Positions 1 through 11,887 of a stretch of DNA of 64,000 nt are shown here, piece after piece. The position numbers were made by a program, and so were the translations under genes. Positions within the stretch are counted from its first letter, which is position 1. Every line of letters begins with the position of its first letter. The notes beneath the pieces were generated by a model. That model saw nothing but the letters and a program-made list of their open reading frames with translations, had not been told where the DNA came from and did no database searches. Origin of the DNA: Micromussa lordhowensis (lineage: Eukaryota > Cnidaria > Anthozoa > Scleractinia > Lobophylliidae); the NCBI GenBank assembly GCA_964020085.1, contig OZ026601.1, forward strand, positions 30,243,318 through 30,307,317, in the 5' to 3' direction.

Positions 1-2002
1 TCCTCTGTGTCTACTGTTGCTATGTTCCTCTGTGTCTACTGTTTCTCTGTTCCTCTCTGCCTACTGTTCCTCTGTTTCTCTGTGCCTACTGTTGCTACGT
101 TCCTCTGTGTCTACTGTTCCTCTGTTCCTCTGTGTCTTCTCTTGCTCTGTTCCTCCGTGTCTACTCTTACTCTGTTCCTCTGTGTCTACTGTTGCTATGT
201 TCCTCTGTGTCTACTGTTCCTCTGTTCCTCTGTGTCTACTGTTCCTCTGTTCCTCTGTGTCTTCTGTTCCTCTCTTCCTCTTTGCCCACTGTGACCCTGT
301 GTCTTCTTTTCCTGTGTGCCTACTGTTCCTCTGTTCCTCCGTGCCTACTGTTCCTCTGTGTCTACTGTTCGTCTGTTCCTCAGTGCCTACTGTTCCTCTG
401 TGCCTCTGTGCCTCTGTGCCTCTGTGCCTCTGTGCCTCTTGTTCCTCTGTGTCTTCTGTTCGCCTGTTCCTCTGTGTCTACTGTTCCCTCTGTTCCTCTG
501 TGTCTACTGTTCCTCTGTTCCTCGGTGTCTTCTGTTCCTCTGTTCCTCTGTGTCTACTGTTCTTCTGTTCCTCTGTTCCTACTGTTCCTCTGTGTCTTCT
601 GTTCCTCTGTTCCTCTGTGTCCACTGTTCCTCTGTTCCTTTGTGCCTACTGTTCCTCTGTGCCTCTGTGCTTACTGTTCCTCTGTGTCTTCTGTTCGTCT
701 GTTCCTCTCTGCCTACTGGTCCTCTGTTCCTCTGTGCCTACTGTTCCTCTGTGTCTTCTGTTCCTCTGTTCCTCTGTGACTACTGTTCCTCTGTTCCTCT
801 GTGCCTACTGTTCCTCTGTGTCTTCTGTTCCTCTCTGTCTACTGTTCCTCTGTGTCTACTGTTCCTCTGTTCCTCTGTGTCTACTGTTCCTCTGTTCCTC
901 TGTTCCTCTGTGTTTACTGTTTCTCTGTTCCTCTGTGTCTGCTGTTCCTCTGTTCCTCTGTGCCTATTGTTCCTCTCTGTCAACTGTTCCTCTGTTTCTC
1001 TGTGTAAACTGTTCCTCTGTTCCTCTGTATCTACTGTTCCTCTGTTCCTCTGCGTCTACTGTTCCTCTGTCTACTGTTCCACTGTTCCTCTGTTACTGTT
1101 CCTCTGTGTCTACTGTTCCACTGTTCCTCTCTGTCTACTGTTCTACTGTTTCTCTCTGTCTACTGTTCCACTGTTCTACTGTTCCTCTGTGCCTACTGTT
1201 CCTCTGTGTCTACTGTTCCGCTGTTCCTCTGTGTTACCGTTCCTCTGTTTCTCTGTGTATACTGTTCCACTGTTCCTCTGTGTTGCTGTTCCTCTGTTTC
1301 TCTGTGTCTACTGTTCCTCTGTTCCTCTGTGTCTACTGTTCCTCTGTTCCTCTGTGTCTACTGTTCCTCTGTTCCTCTGTGTCTACTCTTCCTCTGTTCC
1401 TCTGTGCCTACTGTTCCTCTCTGTTTACTGTTCTTCTGTTTCTCTGTGTAAACTGTTCCTCTGTTCCTTTGTGTCTACTGTTCCTCTGTTTCTCTGTGTC
1501 TACTGTTCCTCTGTGTCTACTGTTCCACTGTTCCTCTGTGTTACTGTTCCTCTGTTCCTCTCTGTCTACTGTTCCAGTGTTCCTCTATGTCTACTGTTCT
1601 ACTGTTCCTCTCTGTCTACTTTTCCACTGTTCTACTGTTCCTCTGTGCCTACTGTTCCTCTGTGTCTACTGTTCCACTGTTTCTCTGTGTTACTGTTCCT
1701 CTCTTTCTCTGTGTCTACTGTTCCACTGTTCCTCTGTATTACTGTTCCTCTGTTTCTCTATGTCTACTGCTTCTCTATTCCTCTGTGTCTACTGTTCCAC
1801 TGTTCCTCTGTGTCTACTGTTCCACTGTGTCTACTGTTCCACTGTGTCTACTGTTCCACTGTTCCTCTGTGTCTACTGTTCCTCTGTTTGTCTGTGTCTA
1901 CTGTTCCACTGTTCCTCTGTTTCTCTATGTCTACTGCTTCTCTATTCCTCTGTGTCTACTGTTCCACTGTTCCTCTGTGTCTACTGTTCCACTGTTCCTC
2001 TG
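1..2002. repeat. Pyrimidine-rich minisatellite
   Basis: Degenerate tandem array built from two alternating blocks, roughly TGTTCCTC and TGTGTCTAC, giving a 15-17 bp unit with many variants (TGTGCC, TCCACTG, TTTCTC). The plus strand contains almost no stop codons because of its composition, so long Ser/Leu/Cys/Val open frames run through it in several frames. These are artefacts of the repeat and not proteins. The array begins before the window. Confidence 0.95.
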
Positions 2003-2310
2003 TGACACTATCAGATCCTTCAGTAAGATTCAAGCGTACATTAGGGGATAGGGCTTTTTTAGCGTCTGCCCCTCAGACTTGGAATGCCCTGCCAGCATAT
2101 ATTAGAAGTCAGACCAACTTCAACATCTTTAAAACCATGTTACAGACCCATTATTTTAGAGAGGCGTTCAGTAATATGTTCTAGAAGTTTCTTAGTAATT
2201 TTTTCTTTCCTTTTTTAGTATTTACAAGATGTATAATTTTTACCACTGTAATGCGCTTTTGATCATATTGAGACGTAAAAGGGGCAATATAAATATTAAT
2301 TAAACATTAT
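2003..2310 (+). mobile_element. 5'-truncated LINE 3' end inside the minisatellite
   Basis: The frame ending at 2184 switches abruptly from repeat to a peptide with GDRAFLASAPQTWNALP followed by a YIRSQ...FKTML tail. This matches the usual C-terminus of non-LTR retrotransposon reverse-transcriptase ORFs (GDRAF..APxxWNxLPxxIR...FK; CR1/L2-like families). About 120 bp of 3' UTR follow, ending in an (ATT)n tail near 2305-2320, after which the minisatellite resumes. Only the last ~60 codons remain, as expected from 5' truncation. A target-site duplication cannot be resolved because the target is itself repetitive. Confidence 0.8.
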
Positions 2311-2320
2311 TATTATTATT

Positions 2321-2500
2321 GTGTCTACTGTTCCTCTGTTCCTCTGTGCCTATTATTCCTCTGTTCCTCTGTGCCTATTATTCCTCTGTTCCTCTGTGCC
2401 TCTGTATCTACTGTTCCTCCGTTCCTTTGTTCCCCTGAGCCTACCGTCCCTCTGTTTCCTCTGCCAATCTGTCGCTGCTGTGCCTCTGTGTCTAGATTTC
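2321..2500. repeat. Minisatellite, distal remnant
   Basis: The same GTTCCTCTGTGYCTA units as at 1-2002, continuing after the LINE insertion and decaying into unique sequence by about 2500. Confidence 0.9.
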
Positions 2501-3080
2501 AGAGGACATTCATGACTTTTTCCTCAGAGTTCATATTACCAAGATACATGTGCACGCTTACAACTGTTTTTATACCGATATCACAGGAACCCGAACACTT
2601 AACCAGCAATAAAAATAAATGTAATGGCATTTACCTGTGTCCCTGTGTCTTCTTTGAGTCGTTTCGAGATTTGAATGAAGCGAAGGCGGTTTATATTTCC
2701 GACTATTATCTCATCTGCCGCTTTGTATGACGCTCCGATTACGTCTTAAGCACAATTAAATTTTCTCCGATTCTTATTGGTTTAAACTGATCACGTGGCG
2801 CGATAGTGTTTATCCGCGGAGAGACACTATCAGCCCATAGTTCCCGTCCGCGGAAAATACTCGGATGGATAGTAGTCGTCCGAGAAATTTTTTTAATAAC
2901 AAGCGGGCTTCAGTAGAAAATAAATCATTGGAATCGTATTAAGTGAGTTTTTGTTTGTTTTCTTTTTCAAGTTTTACATTTCACTTTAACGGCTTTCATC
3001 GAAAAAAGTTGAAAGTAATTCGATATGATATTTGAACTGTCGCTTGGAAGAAAATTTAGTGGTGAACATTAAAGACGAAA
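2501..3080. other. No gene recognised
   Basis: AT-rich sequence without a convincing ORF. Contains small palindromes, for example GATAGTGT at 2802-2809 facing ACACTATC at 2824-2831 around a CCGCGG core. Confidence 0.5.
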
Positions 3081-3252
3081 GAGTGTTCATGTCTAGGAAC
3101 TATCGGTCTGATAGTTGCCCCTTGGAAATTTGATGTTCTTAAAACTAGCATATTTGCTCTCGAAGCTTCGCTTCTCGGGCAAATATTTGTTTTAAGAACA
3201 TCAAATTTGCGCGGGGCAACTATCAGCCGATAAATCCTCGACAAAAGCACTC
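3080..3252. repeat. Foldback (hairpin) element
   Basis: Arms of about 75 bp. The better-matched part is 3101-3157 against 3177-3232 (TATCGGTCTGATAGTTGCCCC facing GGGGCAACTATCAGCCGATA; TTTGATGTTCTTAAAAC facing GTTTTAAGAACATCAAA). The loop near 3158-3176 contains CGAAGCTTCG. The short antisense ORF here is only the palindrome read through. Confidence 0.85.
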
Positions 3253-3259
3253 TGTTGTT

Positions 3260-6245
3260 TAAATAGAAATCTCGAGCTCATTATCTAATTGTTAATTAGT
3301 AACGTTTGTACGAGCAAAACCAGCAGCCGTTACTTTTACTTTGTACCCCAGTTCTCCTCAATTGAGTACAAAGAAAATTCTAAATATAACAGATGGCGTT
3401 CTTGTTCGTTTTTATTCGAACTCAGAGAATTTGACGATGGAGGAAAAAACATGGATATTTGAACAAAACAGGTACGGAATGCAGACAGCCATGATATTAT
3501 AAAAAATATTCTGCAGTGTCATGGAATATTTATAAGATCCACTTGAAATAAATATGATGCTCTAGATTTATAATAGCGGCTCGATTCGACTTACAACTTT
3601 TGCACTAGATTTGCATCTCGATTGAAACTTTTCATACACAATAGTAGCGAGTTCAAAGAGCAGTTCACAAACCAAGTGTAACTTCGACTGTTAAAATGTT
3701 CAGCGGTTTTCCTCAGATCGTATAATGCATCACGTTGCTGTTTAAAACATGTATCAAAATAAACAGACTTGTGTAGCCGATTTTCCTCCTCCCCACCCCC
3801 TCCCCTTTATACGCCTGCTACGCAGGCTAAGACTTGTGTTAAAGCAATATCTGAAGCCGGTCTCATTTCATTGATATTTGACCCAAGAACTAGCTCCAAC
3901 TTGTTTCTCGGGAAGGGTAATTATGTGTAAAATAGCATTCAACTGGAAACAATACAAAAGTAGGAAAAAACAAAAAACGCCCGCCCGTTCTTTTTATAGA
4001 AATCTGGACTAGAAACATCTGGGTTTTTTTACTTGGCCTTAACCTCACTAGTTTTCTTTAGAAGTTAAGTTTGTCAAGAAATATTTACGGATGTTCAATA
4101 GTGTTTTTGCAACATAAAATCATTTTAGCGGTTTGAAAGCAATAAAAATAGTATTAAAAGTCAACTGAACCTGAGTAGCAATATGAACCAAATTGTCTGG
4201 GGTATTCTTTAAAAGATATTCAAATAATTTGGAAAACCTTCACTTTGCATGTTGTTGTTAGAATACGGACGTATTCACCCGCAACGAACATTAGTTATTT
4301 ATTGAAAGAACTGCAAAAAAGGAAGTCGATCAGTTTAATACGATTGATATCTAGATGAACGAAAAAAGATCCATACTTATTTGGAAAGTTATGGCAAAAT
4401 TTAAACATAAACAATTACAATTATCGGCTTTTCAAATGATGGGTATTCCTTCAACTCTTCCTAGCACTCACACTTCCACGTCTTGGAACAGCTGCCCAGA
4501 TTTAGCAGGGAAATAGACCTGCCTGAACAAAGGTCTGATTGTCCGAACCTATTCAGGGTGGCTTGTTTAATGTATTGGTAGCAACCGTTCGTGATATGTT
4601 TTGCTTCAGTACCCCGGTACGCTACCTGTTCAAAAACAGTCTCTTTCTAGAAGGAGCAGGAAAGATGGAACACTCAATGTCTCACAAGTGCCGCAAATGG
4701 GAAGCTTGTTATATCTTTAAAATATTCAAATTATATTATATTTTATGTACTATAAACGCAAATCATCTGCATTCTGGTTATCGTTTTGTTACAAATTCAG
4801 TCATGGACGTCCTACACTTTATCTGTCCACATGTAAATATATCTGACTCATATTTTAACAGACGGATTCAGTTCAGGAACGTGATCTTGTCCAGAATGAC
4901 TCAGCTCATTTCCCATAGAAGATATATTGAATGCTTCTCTCCTTTTAGTTGACTGGCGTCTCTTTGCCAATACCACTCATGCCCAAGAATTAACAAGTTC
5001 CCAGTTTAATTTGTTTAAGAAGTAAAAAGGTACCGCGATGTATTTTTCGACTCTTTATCTGCCAATAATTATCTTCACATATTTCCCCTTCAAGAGAAAA
5101 TACATTTGATCTTGTTCAAGTATTGGCCTTTTTGCGTGTTTATGCCTCGTCCATACATTTTATAACGAGGATGACCAATCAGGCCACAAGTGGGCTTTAA
5201 TGGATAAAATTCTTCCGAAGCTCTTTCAAATAAGCTACTTTCAATTAGCTCCTCTGTTGCCTTAAGGAAACTTGCCTAGACGCCATTGTCTTTGTCAAGC
5301 GACTTTTCCTCGTGTGACAGTAAATTTCAGGTATGTTATACCACTTTGTGCCCAAATGGCATCCTACTCGCTACGTTCTTCTATTTTTCACGGTTTATGT
5401 GCCGTGGTTCTTTAATGTCATTACAAAATTCTCGATTTCTTTTGCCTTAAATAAGGGTATGATTTCCATTACAGAATTTGGCCGCATCGTTGTTTAGACT
5501 GTTAAATGAGGCAAAACCATTCCTCCAGATATAACATACTGCTAAAAATCACTATCAGAAAAGACAGAAAATATATTAAGAAACGCATTTTTTAAGTAGT
5601 GGGGGAAAAAAGTATAAAAATATTACTTTTGATAGAAATTTCGAGAAATATGTTCGTGCAACAATTATAATTTGCATCTTTATGCCTCCCTCGAATTTTG
5701 AACTTGACAAAAACAAAAGGAACCATTCAGATTAGTAAAATCTAAAATCGATACCGTTCTTACCATAACACAGATGTTTTCGCTTTTTTAAGCGCAGTAT
5801 ATTTATACAAACACCGTTATTTACGCATTTTTTTTTTGAAAATTGAAGAAACTAACCACGAAGTTAAGTCTTGACCATTAATACTCTTAGTTCAGTCTAC
5901 TCATATTAATACTTTGATTCCATTCATCAAGTTCCTACCCAGCCTTTGCTATTTATCGCATTACCGTTGAATCCAATGTGCATTGCCTTAGGAGATTTAA
6001 ACTTATCTTCAAAGAAATTCCGTTCCGACACAGCTCTAAATGTAAACAGTTCACGTATTTTCAACATTCACGCGGAATGGCGTCTACTGATCTATGCGTC
6101 TGGACCGCTTATATATATGGACAATGACAATCAGCGTGTGCGAGATTTGACAGTTGTTGTTAAATACACTTCTTTACAATGTTTTATTTCAGTTCAATTT
6201 TTAGCTTAGTTTAGCTTGATGTAATACTTGGAGTCAAGATTCTTA
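3260..6245. other. Long stretch with no recognised gene
   Basis: AT-rich, no splice-linked coding signal that I can read. ORFs at 4539-4952 (137 codons) and 5946-6209 match no family I know and lack neighbouring coding support. Confidence 0.5.
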
Positions 6246-6250
6246 CGCTG

Positions 6251-6476
6251 TGTCGTGTGGGTCTTTAGGTAACAGTCTGATACCTTAGGGGATCGGTGAA
6301 ACGAACAGACAAGGAACAGAATCTCGGTAATCAAACACAGATATATTTCAATATGGCGATCCGATCATACAGTACTTTCCATGTGACTTGCGCGCGCATA
6401 CATTTATGATATGACCGCATAACATGCTGAGTTAAACAATAACAAGGTTCAAATGTCAAGTTCAGTCTATTCGACA
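6251..6476 (-). repeat. BEL/Pao 3' LTR
   Basis: 226 bp, the 3' LTR in the minus-strand reading. On the minus strand it is preceded by a short purine run (GGAGGA, 6477-6482) that could serve as the polypurine tract. Lacks a 10-bp segment (AGGCAAACGA) present in the other LTR. Confidence 0.95.
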
Positions 6477-9400
6477 TCCTCCGGGGGGGCGCGGATGCGT
6501 CTCGCCCATTCTGAAATTCTCCCCATGGCGTCAGTAGCTGCAGCTCGTCTCGGTCTAGTTGATGTGACTGGGGTACATTGTTGTTCAGGACAGTTTCGTG
6601 ATGCAATCCTTGGGACAGAGGGACTTGCGGTGACTTCAAGAGGATACAGTTTGGAGACAGGTCGGTTGGTATATTCAGTACTTGTGCGAATGTGTGCCGC
6701 CCGAACAAAACCATCACCTCCTCTAATCAGATCTTCTATAACTGCTAGCTTCCAGGATGACCTGGGACCCTCATCATAGACCAGCACAACATCTCCTGTC
6801 TTGATTGATTGCTCATTAGTCCCAGTTGTTCTGTGGAATTCGCGAAGAGAGGTCAGGTACTCGTGTCTCCATCTCTTCCAGAAGCATTCCAGGATATGGG
6901 CTTGTGCTGTTACACGTTGCCTCATGTCAGATGTACTTCCATAGTCCGGATCGGATGGATCATCATCAGTAATGGGATAAGGCAGGGAAGTGATTCTTCT
7001 CCCGTTTAAGAGATGAGAAGGCGTTAACGGCTCTTCGTCTACACAATGACTTGATACATAAGTGATAGGGCGATCATTTAGGACAGCCTCTACTTCAGTG
7101 GCGAGCGTTTGGAGCTCTGTTAGGGTGATAGATGCCTTGCCAAGTGTTTTCTTAATGGCTCCTTTCGTTAGTCCAATGAGTCGCTCTCAGAAGCCTCCAT
7201 ACCATGGAACTCGTTTAGGGATAAATTTCCACTCAACACCTTGTCGGCTCAACTGTTCCTTTAGTGAAGGAGACTGGAATAGGTCACTAAGTGTCTCTGA
7301 GGACGCAAGAAAGGTAGAGGCATTATCTGATATCATGTGATGTGGTAGAGATCTGCGACTTGAGAATCGTCGAAAGGCTTGCAGAAAACTTTGGTCTGAG
7401 AGGTCACTGACAACTTCCAGATGTACTGCCCTCGTTACAGCACAGGTGAACAGACAAATGTAGCTGTTTCCTTACATACTGTCGAATTGAAGTTATCCAG
7501 AATGTTTGACGTAGCATGGTTACTACTTCGTTGACACCAGAGTAAAGTTGCCTTCTGTGGATTTCATAGACAATTAGTGCCGTGAAGGGGTGGTTGGGGG
7601 GAAGCAGGTAGGGAAATTTCACTGACTCTGAGCATTATGGATCCTCCCCCCGCAACGAAGGGAGCCGTCAGCATCAAGGAACAGGCGGAGCTGTTTCACT
7701 AAGGTCAAACGGGTACTTGACTTGGACCGAAGGTTAGCAATCTCTGCTGCATAGATTAGTGCTTGAGAGTTCTGGATCCACTTCCGTTGGGCTTCTTGTC
7801 TCTCTTGTACAGATAGGGGACCATCTGTTTTTGTGGCACGATTCTGTAAGTTCTTCACAAAACGTAGAACGCATGCTGTTACAGTGAGAAGTCTGGAGAG
7901 AGTGCTAAATCTTGAAATATCAATGAGATTGTGGATGCCTGGCTGTTTCTCCGCTGGATCTGTCTGAGTAGCCCGGCCCATTGGTCGTGGTCGTTGTATT
8001 GTTGGCTGTGGAATCAGTGTCTTCCGCATCAGCAATGTCACACAGGTGTAGATGGAGTATTTTGGAGGGATTCCAAGATGGCCATTGCTCGACAAGTGGT
8101 AACCACTGGGGACCATGTTGCCAAAGAGATGAGGTGTGAAGCTATGTTGTAGTGATCCCACGAGTAAGCAGGTCAGCAGGATTTTCATGGGTTGGACAAT
8201 GATTCCAGACAGCAACAGGGAACAGTGCCTTGATCTCTTTGGTGCGGTTGGCAATAAATTGTTTGAGGGGCTTCGAGCTGTGTAACCAGTGGAGAACTAT
8301 CTCGCTATCGGACCACAGATGGACGGTAAGGTTGGGAAATCTTGACTTGAGCGCTTAGGCTACGAAATGGGCCAGTCTTGTGGAGATGGAAGCCGCCATA
8401 AGTTCCAATTGAGGAAGTGTCAATTTCTTTAATGGAGCAACACGTGATTTAGACATGACGAGTGAGGACTGGTCACCAGTAGAAATGTAGGCTACTGCTC
8501 CGTATGCTTTAGAGCTGGCGTCGGCAAAGACATGTAAGTAAATTGGTTGTGCCTTGGACTGCACTTGGGAGAAGAAGCACCTGGGTAAGACTAGCTTGCT
8601 GGCTTCTTGGATATCTTGGGCTATGTCATCCCACTTGGCTTCCAGTTCTGTGGGAAGTGGCTCGTCCCATTCCAGTTTTCTTTGCCACAGTTCTTGAATG
8701 AAAAGTTTGGCCTTCACTGTTACTGGAGATATGAATCCAAGTGGATCATAAGTCTTTGAGGCCAGTTGCAATACATCACGTTTGGAAGTTGGTTGACTGG
8801 AAGGCGGGGCCATTTCCTTTGGTGCAAGAGAGAGGGTATCTTGTACTGGGTGCCATCGCAAATCAAGAATGGTTACCACAGTGCTTGTATCGGCTGTTTG
8901 ATCTTGTTCTGCCCTTTCACGAAGTTGTGGGCTATTGGATGCCCATGAGCGCAAGTTGAAGTTGGCTGCATTCATGATTGATCTTGACTCTTGATAGTAA
9001 CTGATAATGTCGGTTTCCTGGTCTGATCCGGAGATAACATTGTCCACATACATATTGTCCCTTATGTCTTTGGCCACGAGTGTACTGTAGTTGTCCAGAT
9101 GATGATGCAGTGTGGCGTTTAGCATGAAAGGCGAACTGGTGGAGCCAAAAAAGACCGTCTTGAAACGAAACACTTGAAATGCGCTTTCTGGATTCTTAGG
9201 ATCTGACAACCAGAAAAATCTGGTGAAGTCTCTGTCATTTCCATCGAGACCGACATGGAGAAAGGCTTTCTCGATATCTGTGGACAAACCGTAAGTGAAG
9301 GATCGAAATCGTATCATGATGGAGCACATATCGCTAAGAAATGGAGGGCCAACCATAAAGCAGTCGTTCAAACTTGGAGAGTTCTTTGCGGATCGGGAGC

Positions 9401-10654
9401 TGCAGTCAAATACAACTCTGATAGGTGTGGTAGCTGATTCTTTTTTGACTGCATGATGTGGGAGGTAGTGTACCCTATCCAGACTGTCCACATTGTCCAC
9501 TCGTTCAATAAATCCACGCTTCTCATGCTCTTTGATTATGTCCCCGTACGATCTAAGAAGACTAGGTGTCTGAGCCAGGCGACGTACCATAGCCCGGGTG
9601 CGGCGTGCACAGCTACCATAGTTGGAAGGTAGTACGGGACAATCTTCCTTCCATGGAAATTTGGCACTGTAACTGCCATCAGACACTCTTGTGATTGAGG
9701 ATCTCTGGAAGTGTTGCAGGAAGGATTCCTTGTCATCCATGTCTGTAGGTGGTGAGATGCCGATGGACTCCAGAGACCAGAAATGCTCAAGATCACGTTC
9801 TGCCGCCGTGGTGGAAGACAACGTCTGTAGCAGGTTCACAACAGTGTTGGTACGATTGACACAGTTAGTTTGTAGCGGTCCTGAGATGAGGTAACCGAGC
9901 TTTGATTCTACAGCAGTTGGGCCTTGACCACGGATGACTGTGTCATTCACTATTTCCCAATAGTGATCTGCACCAATTAGGAGTGAGATTTCAAAATTTT
10001 CGTCTGATGTCACAGGATGGACAAGTGGAAGACCTCTTAGGTGGGGTATGGTTCGGATCTGCAGCCGAAAACGGTTCTGAAGTGGTGTGGAGATTTGGTC
10101 AATTACAAGGACACGTACTGGTATGTGTTCTCCATTGGTAGTGACAATAGTGACGTTGGCCATAGGTAATTGTCTGTTGGATGAGGAGTGTGCACCAAAG
10201 GCAGACAGGGCAATAGATTCACTCTCTGTGTAGCGTATGCCCAGTTGATCAGCCAAGGTCTGCGTGATAAAGGAGCGCTGTGCACCCTCGTCGAAAAGGA
10301 TGTTAGCTTCACAGTGGGTATGGTTATGGCCAACAGTTGCTATGGCGGTTTTCAAGAGTGACATTTGGCCACTGCTGACTGGGACATTCGTTTGATTGAT
10401 TGGTGCGACAGAGGCATGTACTCGGAAGGTTGGCTCTGCCGTAGAAGTGTGAGAGCTGTGAGTGGGAGCAGCAGTATCAGGTGTGGTCCAAGGGCTGTTG
10501 GCAGGATCAGTGGAGCCCAAGCATAGACTTGTGTGATGCTTCCCTTTACATTTATGGCAGCGGAATTTTGATTGACACACGGAAGACTTGTGTTTCCCCA
10601 AACAGTTGAAGCAATGTCCAAGAGTCTTAACCTTGGCCCATCTCTCTCGAGCAT
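6477..10654 (-). pseudogene. BEL/Pao pol (protease, RT, RNase H, integrase), degraded
   Basis: The longest open part is 8358-10654. On the minus strand it shows the second zinc knuckle (HCFNCLGKHKSSVC), an aspartic-protease site (FDEGAQRSFI), and a reverse transcriptase with LSTDIEKAFLHVGL and the catalytic YVDN box. RNase H follows (FADASSKAYGAVAY), with SDSEIVLHWL and HENPADLLTRG beyond a TAA at 8355-8357. A further in-frame TAG lies near 8152 and a frame change near 8000. The integrase zinc-binding domain is around 7410-7600. The core follows, with a TGA at 7187-7189 inside the WYGGFWERLIG-type motif. The C-terminal domain (WKRWRHEYL, GDVVLVYDE, basic tail) ends near 6467. Several disruptions make it non-functional in this copy. 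Confidence 0.9.
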
Positions 10655-10657
10655 CAG

Positions 10658-11090
10658 CACAGCACGAAAATGTAGATTTACGGAAAATTAAAGTTACGTA
10701 AATCTGCGTAAAGGAGGTTAACAAACTTTACACTACCTTTACACCAGTCTTAAAGGTTTGTAAAGGTAGATTTACGCGACTGGTGATAAAGCTTGTGTAA
10801 AGGTTGCGTACGGGAGGTTAACAATCTTTACACTAGCTTTACACTGTTCGTAAATGTGTGTAAAGGTAGATTTACACGACCAGTGCTAAAACTTGGGTAA
10901 AGGATGGTTAAAGTTGAAGAACCACATTTACGAAATACTTTACGCGACGGGAAAAGTTTGCGTAAAGTTGAACTTAACTGGAAATGAAGCTGTTTTAAAG
11001 CCGGTCTCAAGGTGTTTACTGATTTTCACGGCCTGAAGTAAACCTTGCGTAAAGGTGGCTTACAGTATCAGGAGGTCAAGTTAAAGTAAA
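10658..11090. repeat. Left subterminal repeat array of the CACTA-like element
   Basis: Dense, both-orientation repetition of short words around GTAAAGGT, CGTAAA, TTTACRC and CTTTACAC (for example near 10740-10775, 10790-10870 and 10940-10970), reading like clustered binding sites. Similar words recur at the right end. Confidence 0.8.
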
Positions 11091-11887
11091 TTTGCATCCT
11101 ACTCAATCAATCTAATCACCAATCATCATTGCTTGTTTGAACTAAGTGCACTATTTCAAAACCAAAGCCACTGGAAATGATAAACGCTCTATGTAAAATG
11201 TGAAATAATGAAAACTACCTGGTCCCAATTTTTGATCTACTTTGTGTTAACAATACAATGTTACTCTTGGCGATGTTTTCTAAAAGCCACTCTTAAGCCA
11301 CGATAGACATAAAAAAATATATATTGACTATTTTCGACTAATGCGAAATGTTAAAAGTAACTTTCAAATTGAAAGAAACAAAGTGTTAAAAAGGTGACTA
11401 AAACCACTCAAGAAACTGCGGGTTTTGACAAAGTGCAAGCAAGCAAGTCAAGCAAGCCATTTCAGTTAACTTTACACTGTCCAGTGTGCACATCATAATA
11501 AGCCTTTCTATGTTTCCAGAAAGCCGCCCTAGATAAGTATTCTTTACAATGCCCACACCACAGCCTGGTTTGTCTTCTCAAACGGGAAGACATATTTCAG
11601 CGAATACTCAGTTGAAAATATGATAATGGTGTGACTCAGGCGTAACAGGACGCCATCTTGATCACTCAATTTCAGCCAATCACGTACTGTTTTGATAAAA
11701 AAAGCCAATCAAAACGCGACGTTTATGGCGGGGATTTGGCGGTTTGCTTTGTCGGCAGCTTTTGTCGGGTGACCTAAAAGCGGTTTGTTTCATTGAGCTT
11801 CGTTGGTATCCTGCGTTGCGCGTCCTTTCGTCAGTTCAGAAGTCTCTTTCCTCTTGGCCAGTTTTGTGATTGATTGCTATCTGCAAA

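Noticed and set aside
7..2184. Very long Ser/Leu/Cys open frames (up to 662 codons) in the first 2.2 kb
   Set aside because: They are the minisatellite read in all plus frames; the repeat lacks stop words. Only the last ~60 codons of one frame are LINE-derived.
4539..4952. 137-codon ORF
   Set aside because: No motif, no splice partners, AT-rich context; chance length in such DNA.
8741..8959. Plus-strand ORFs across 6.4-9.9 kb
   Set aside because: Antisense shadows of the BEL pol coding strand.
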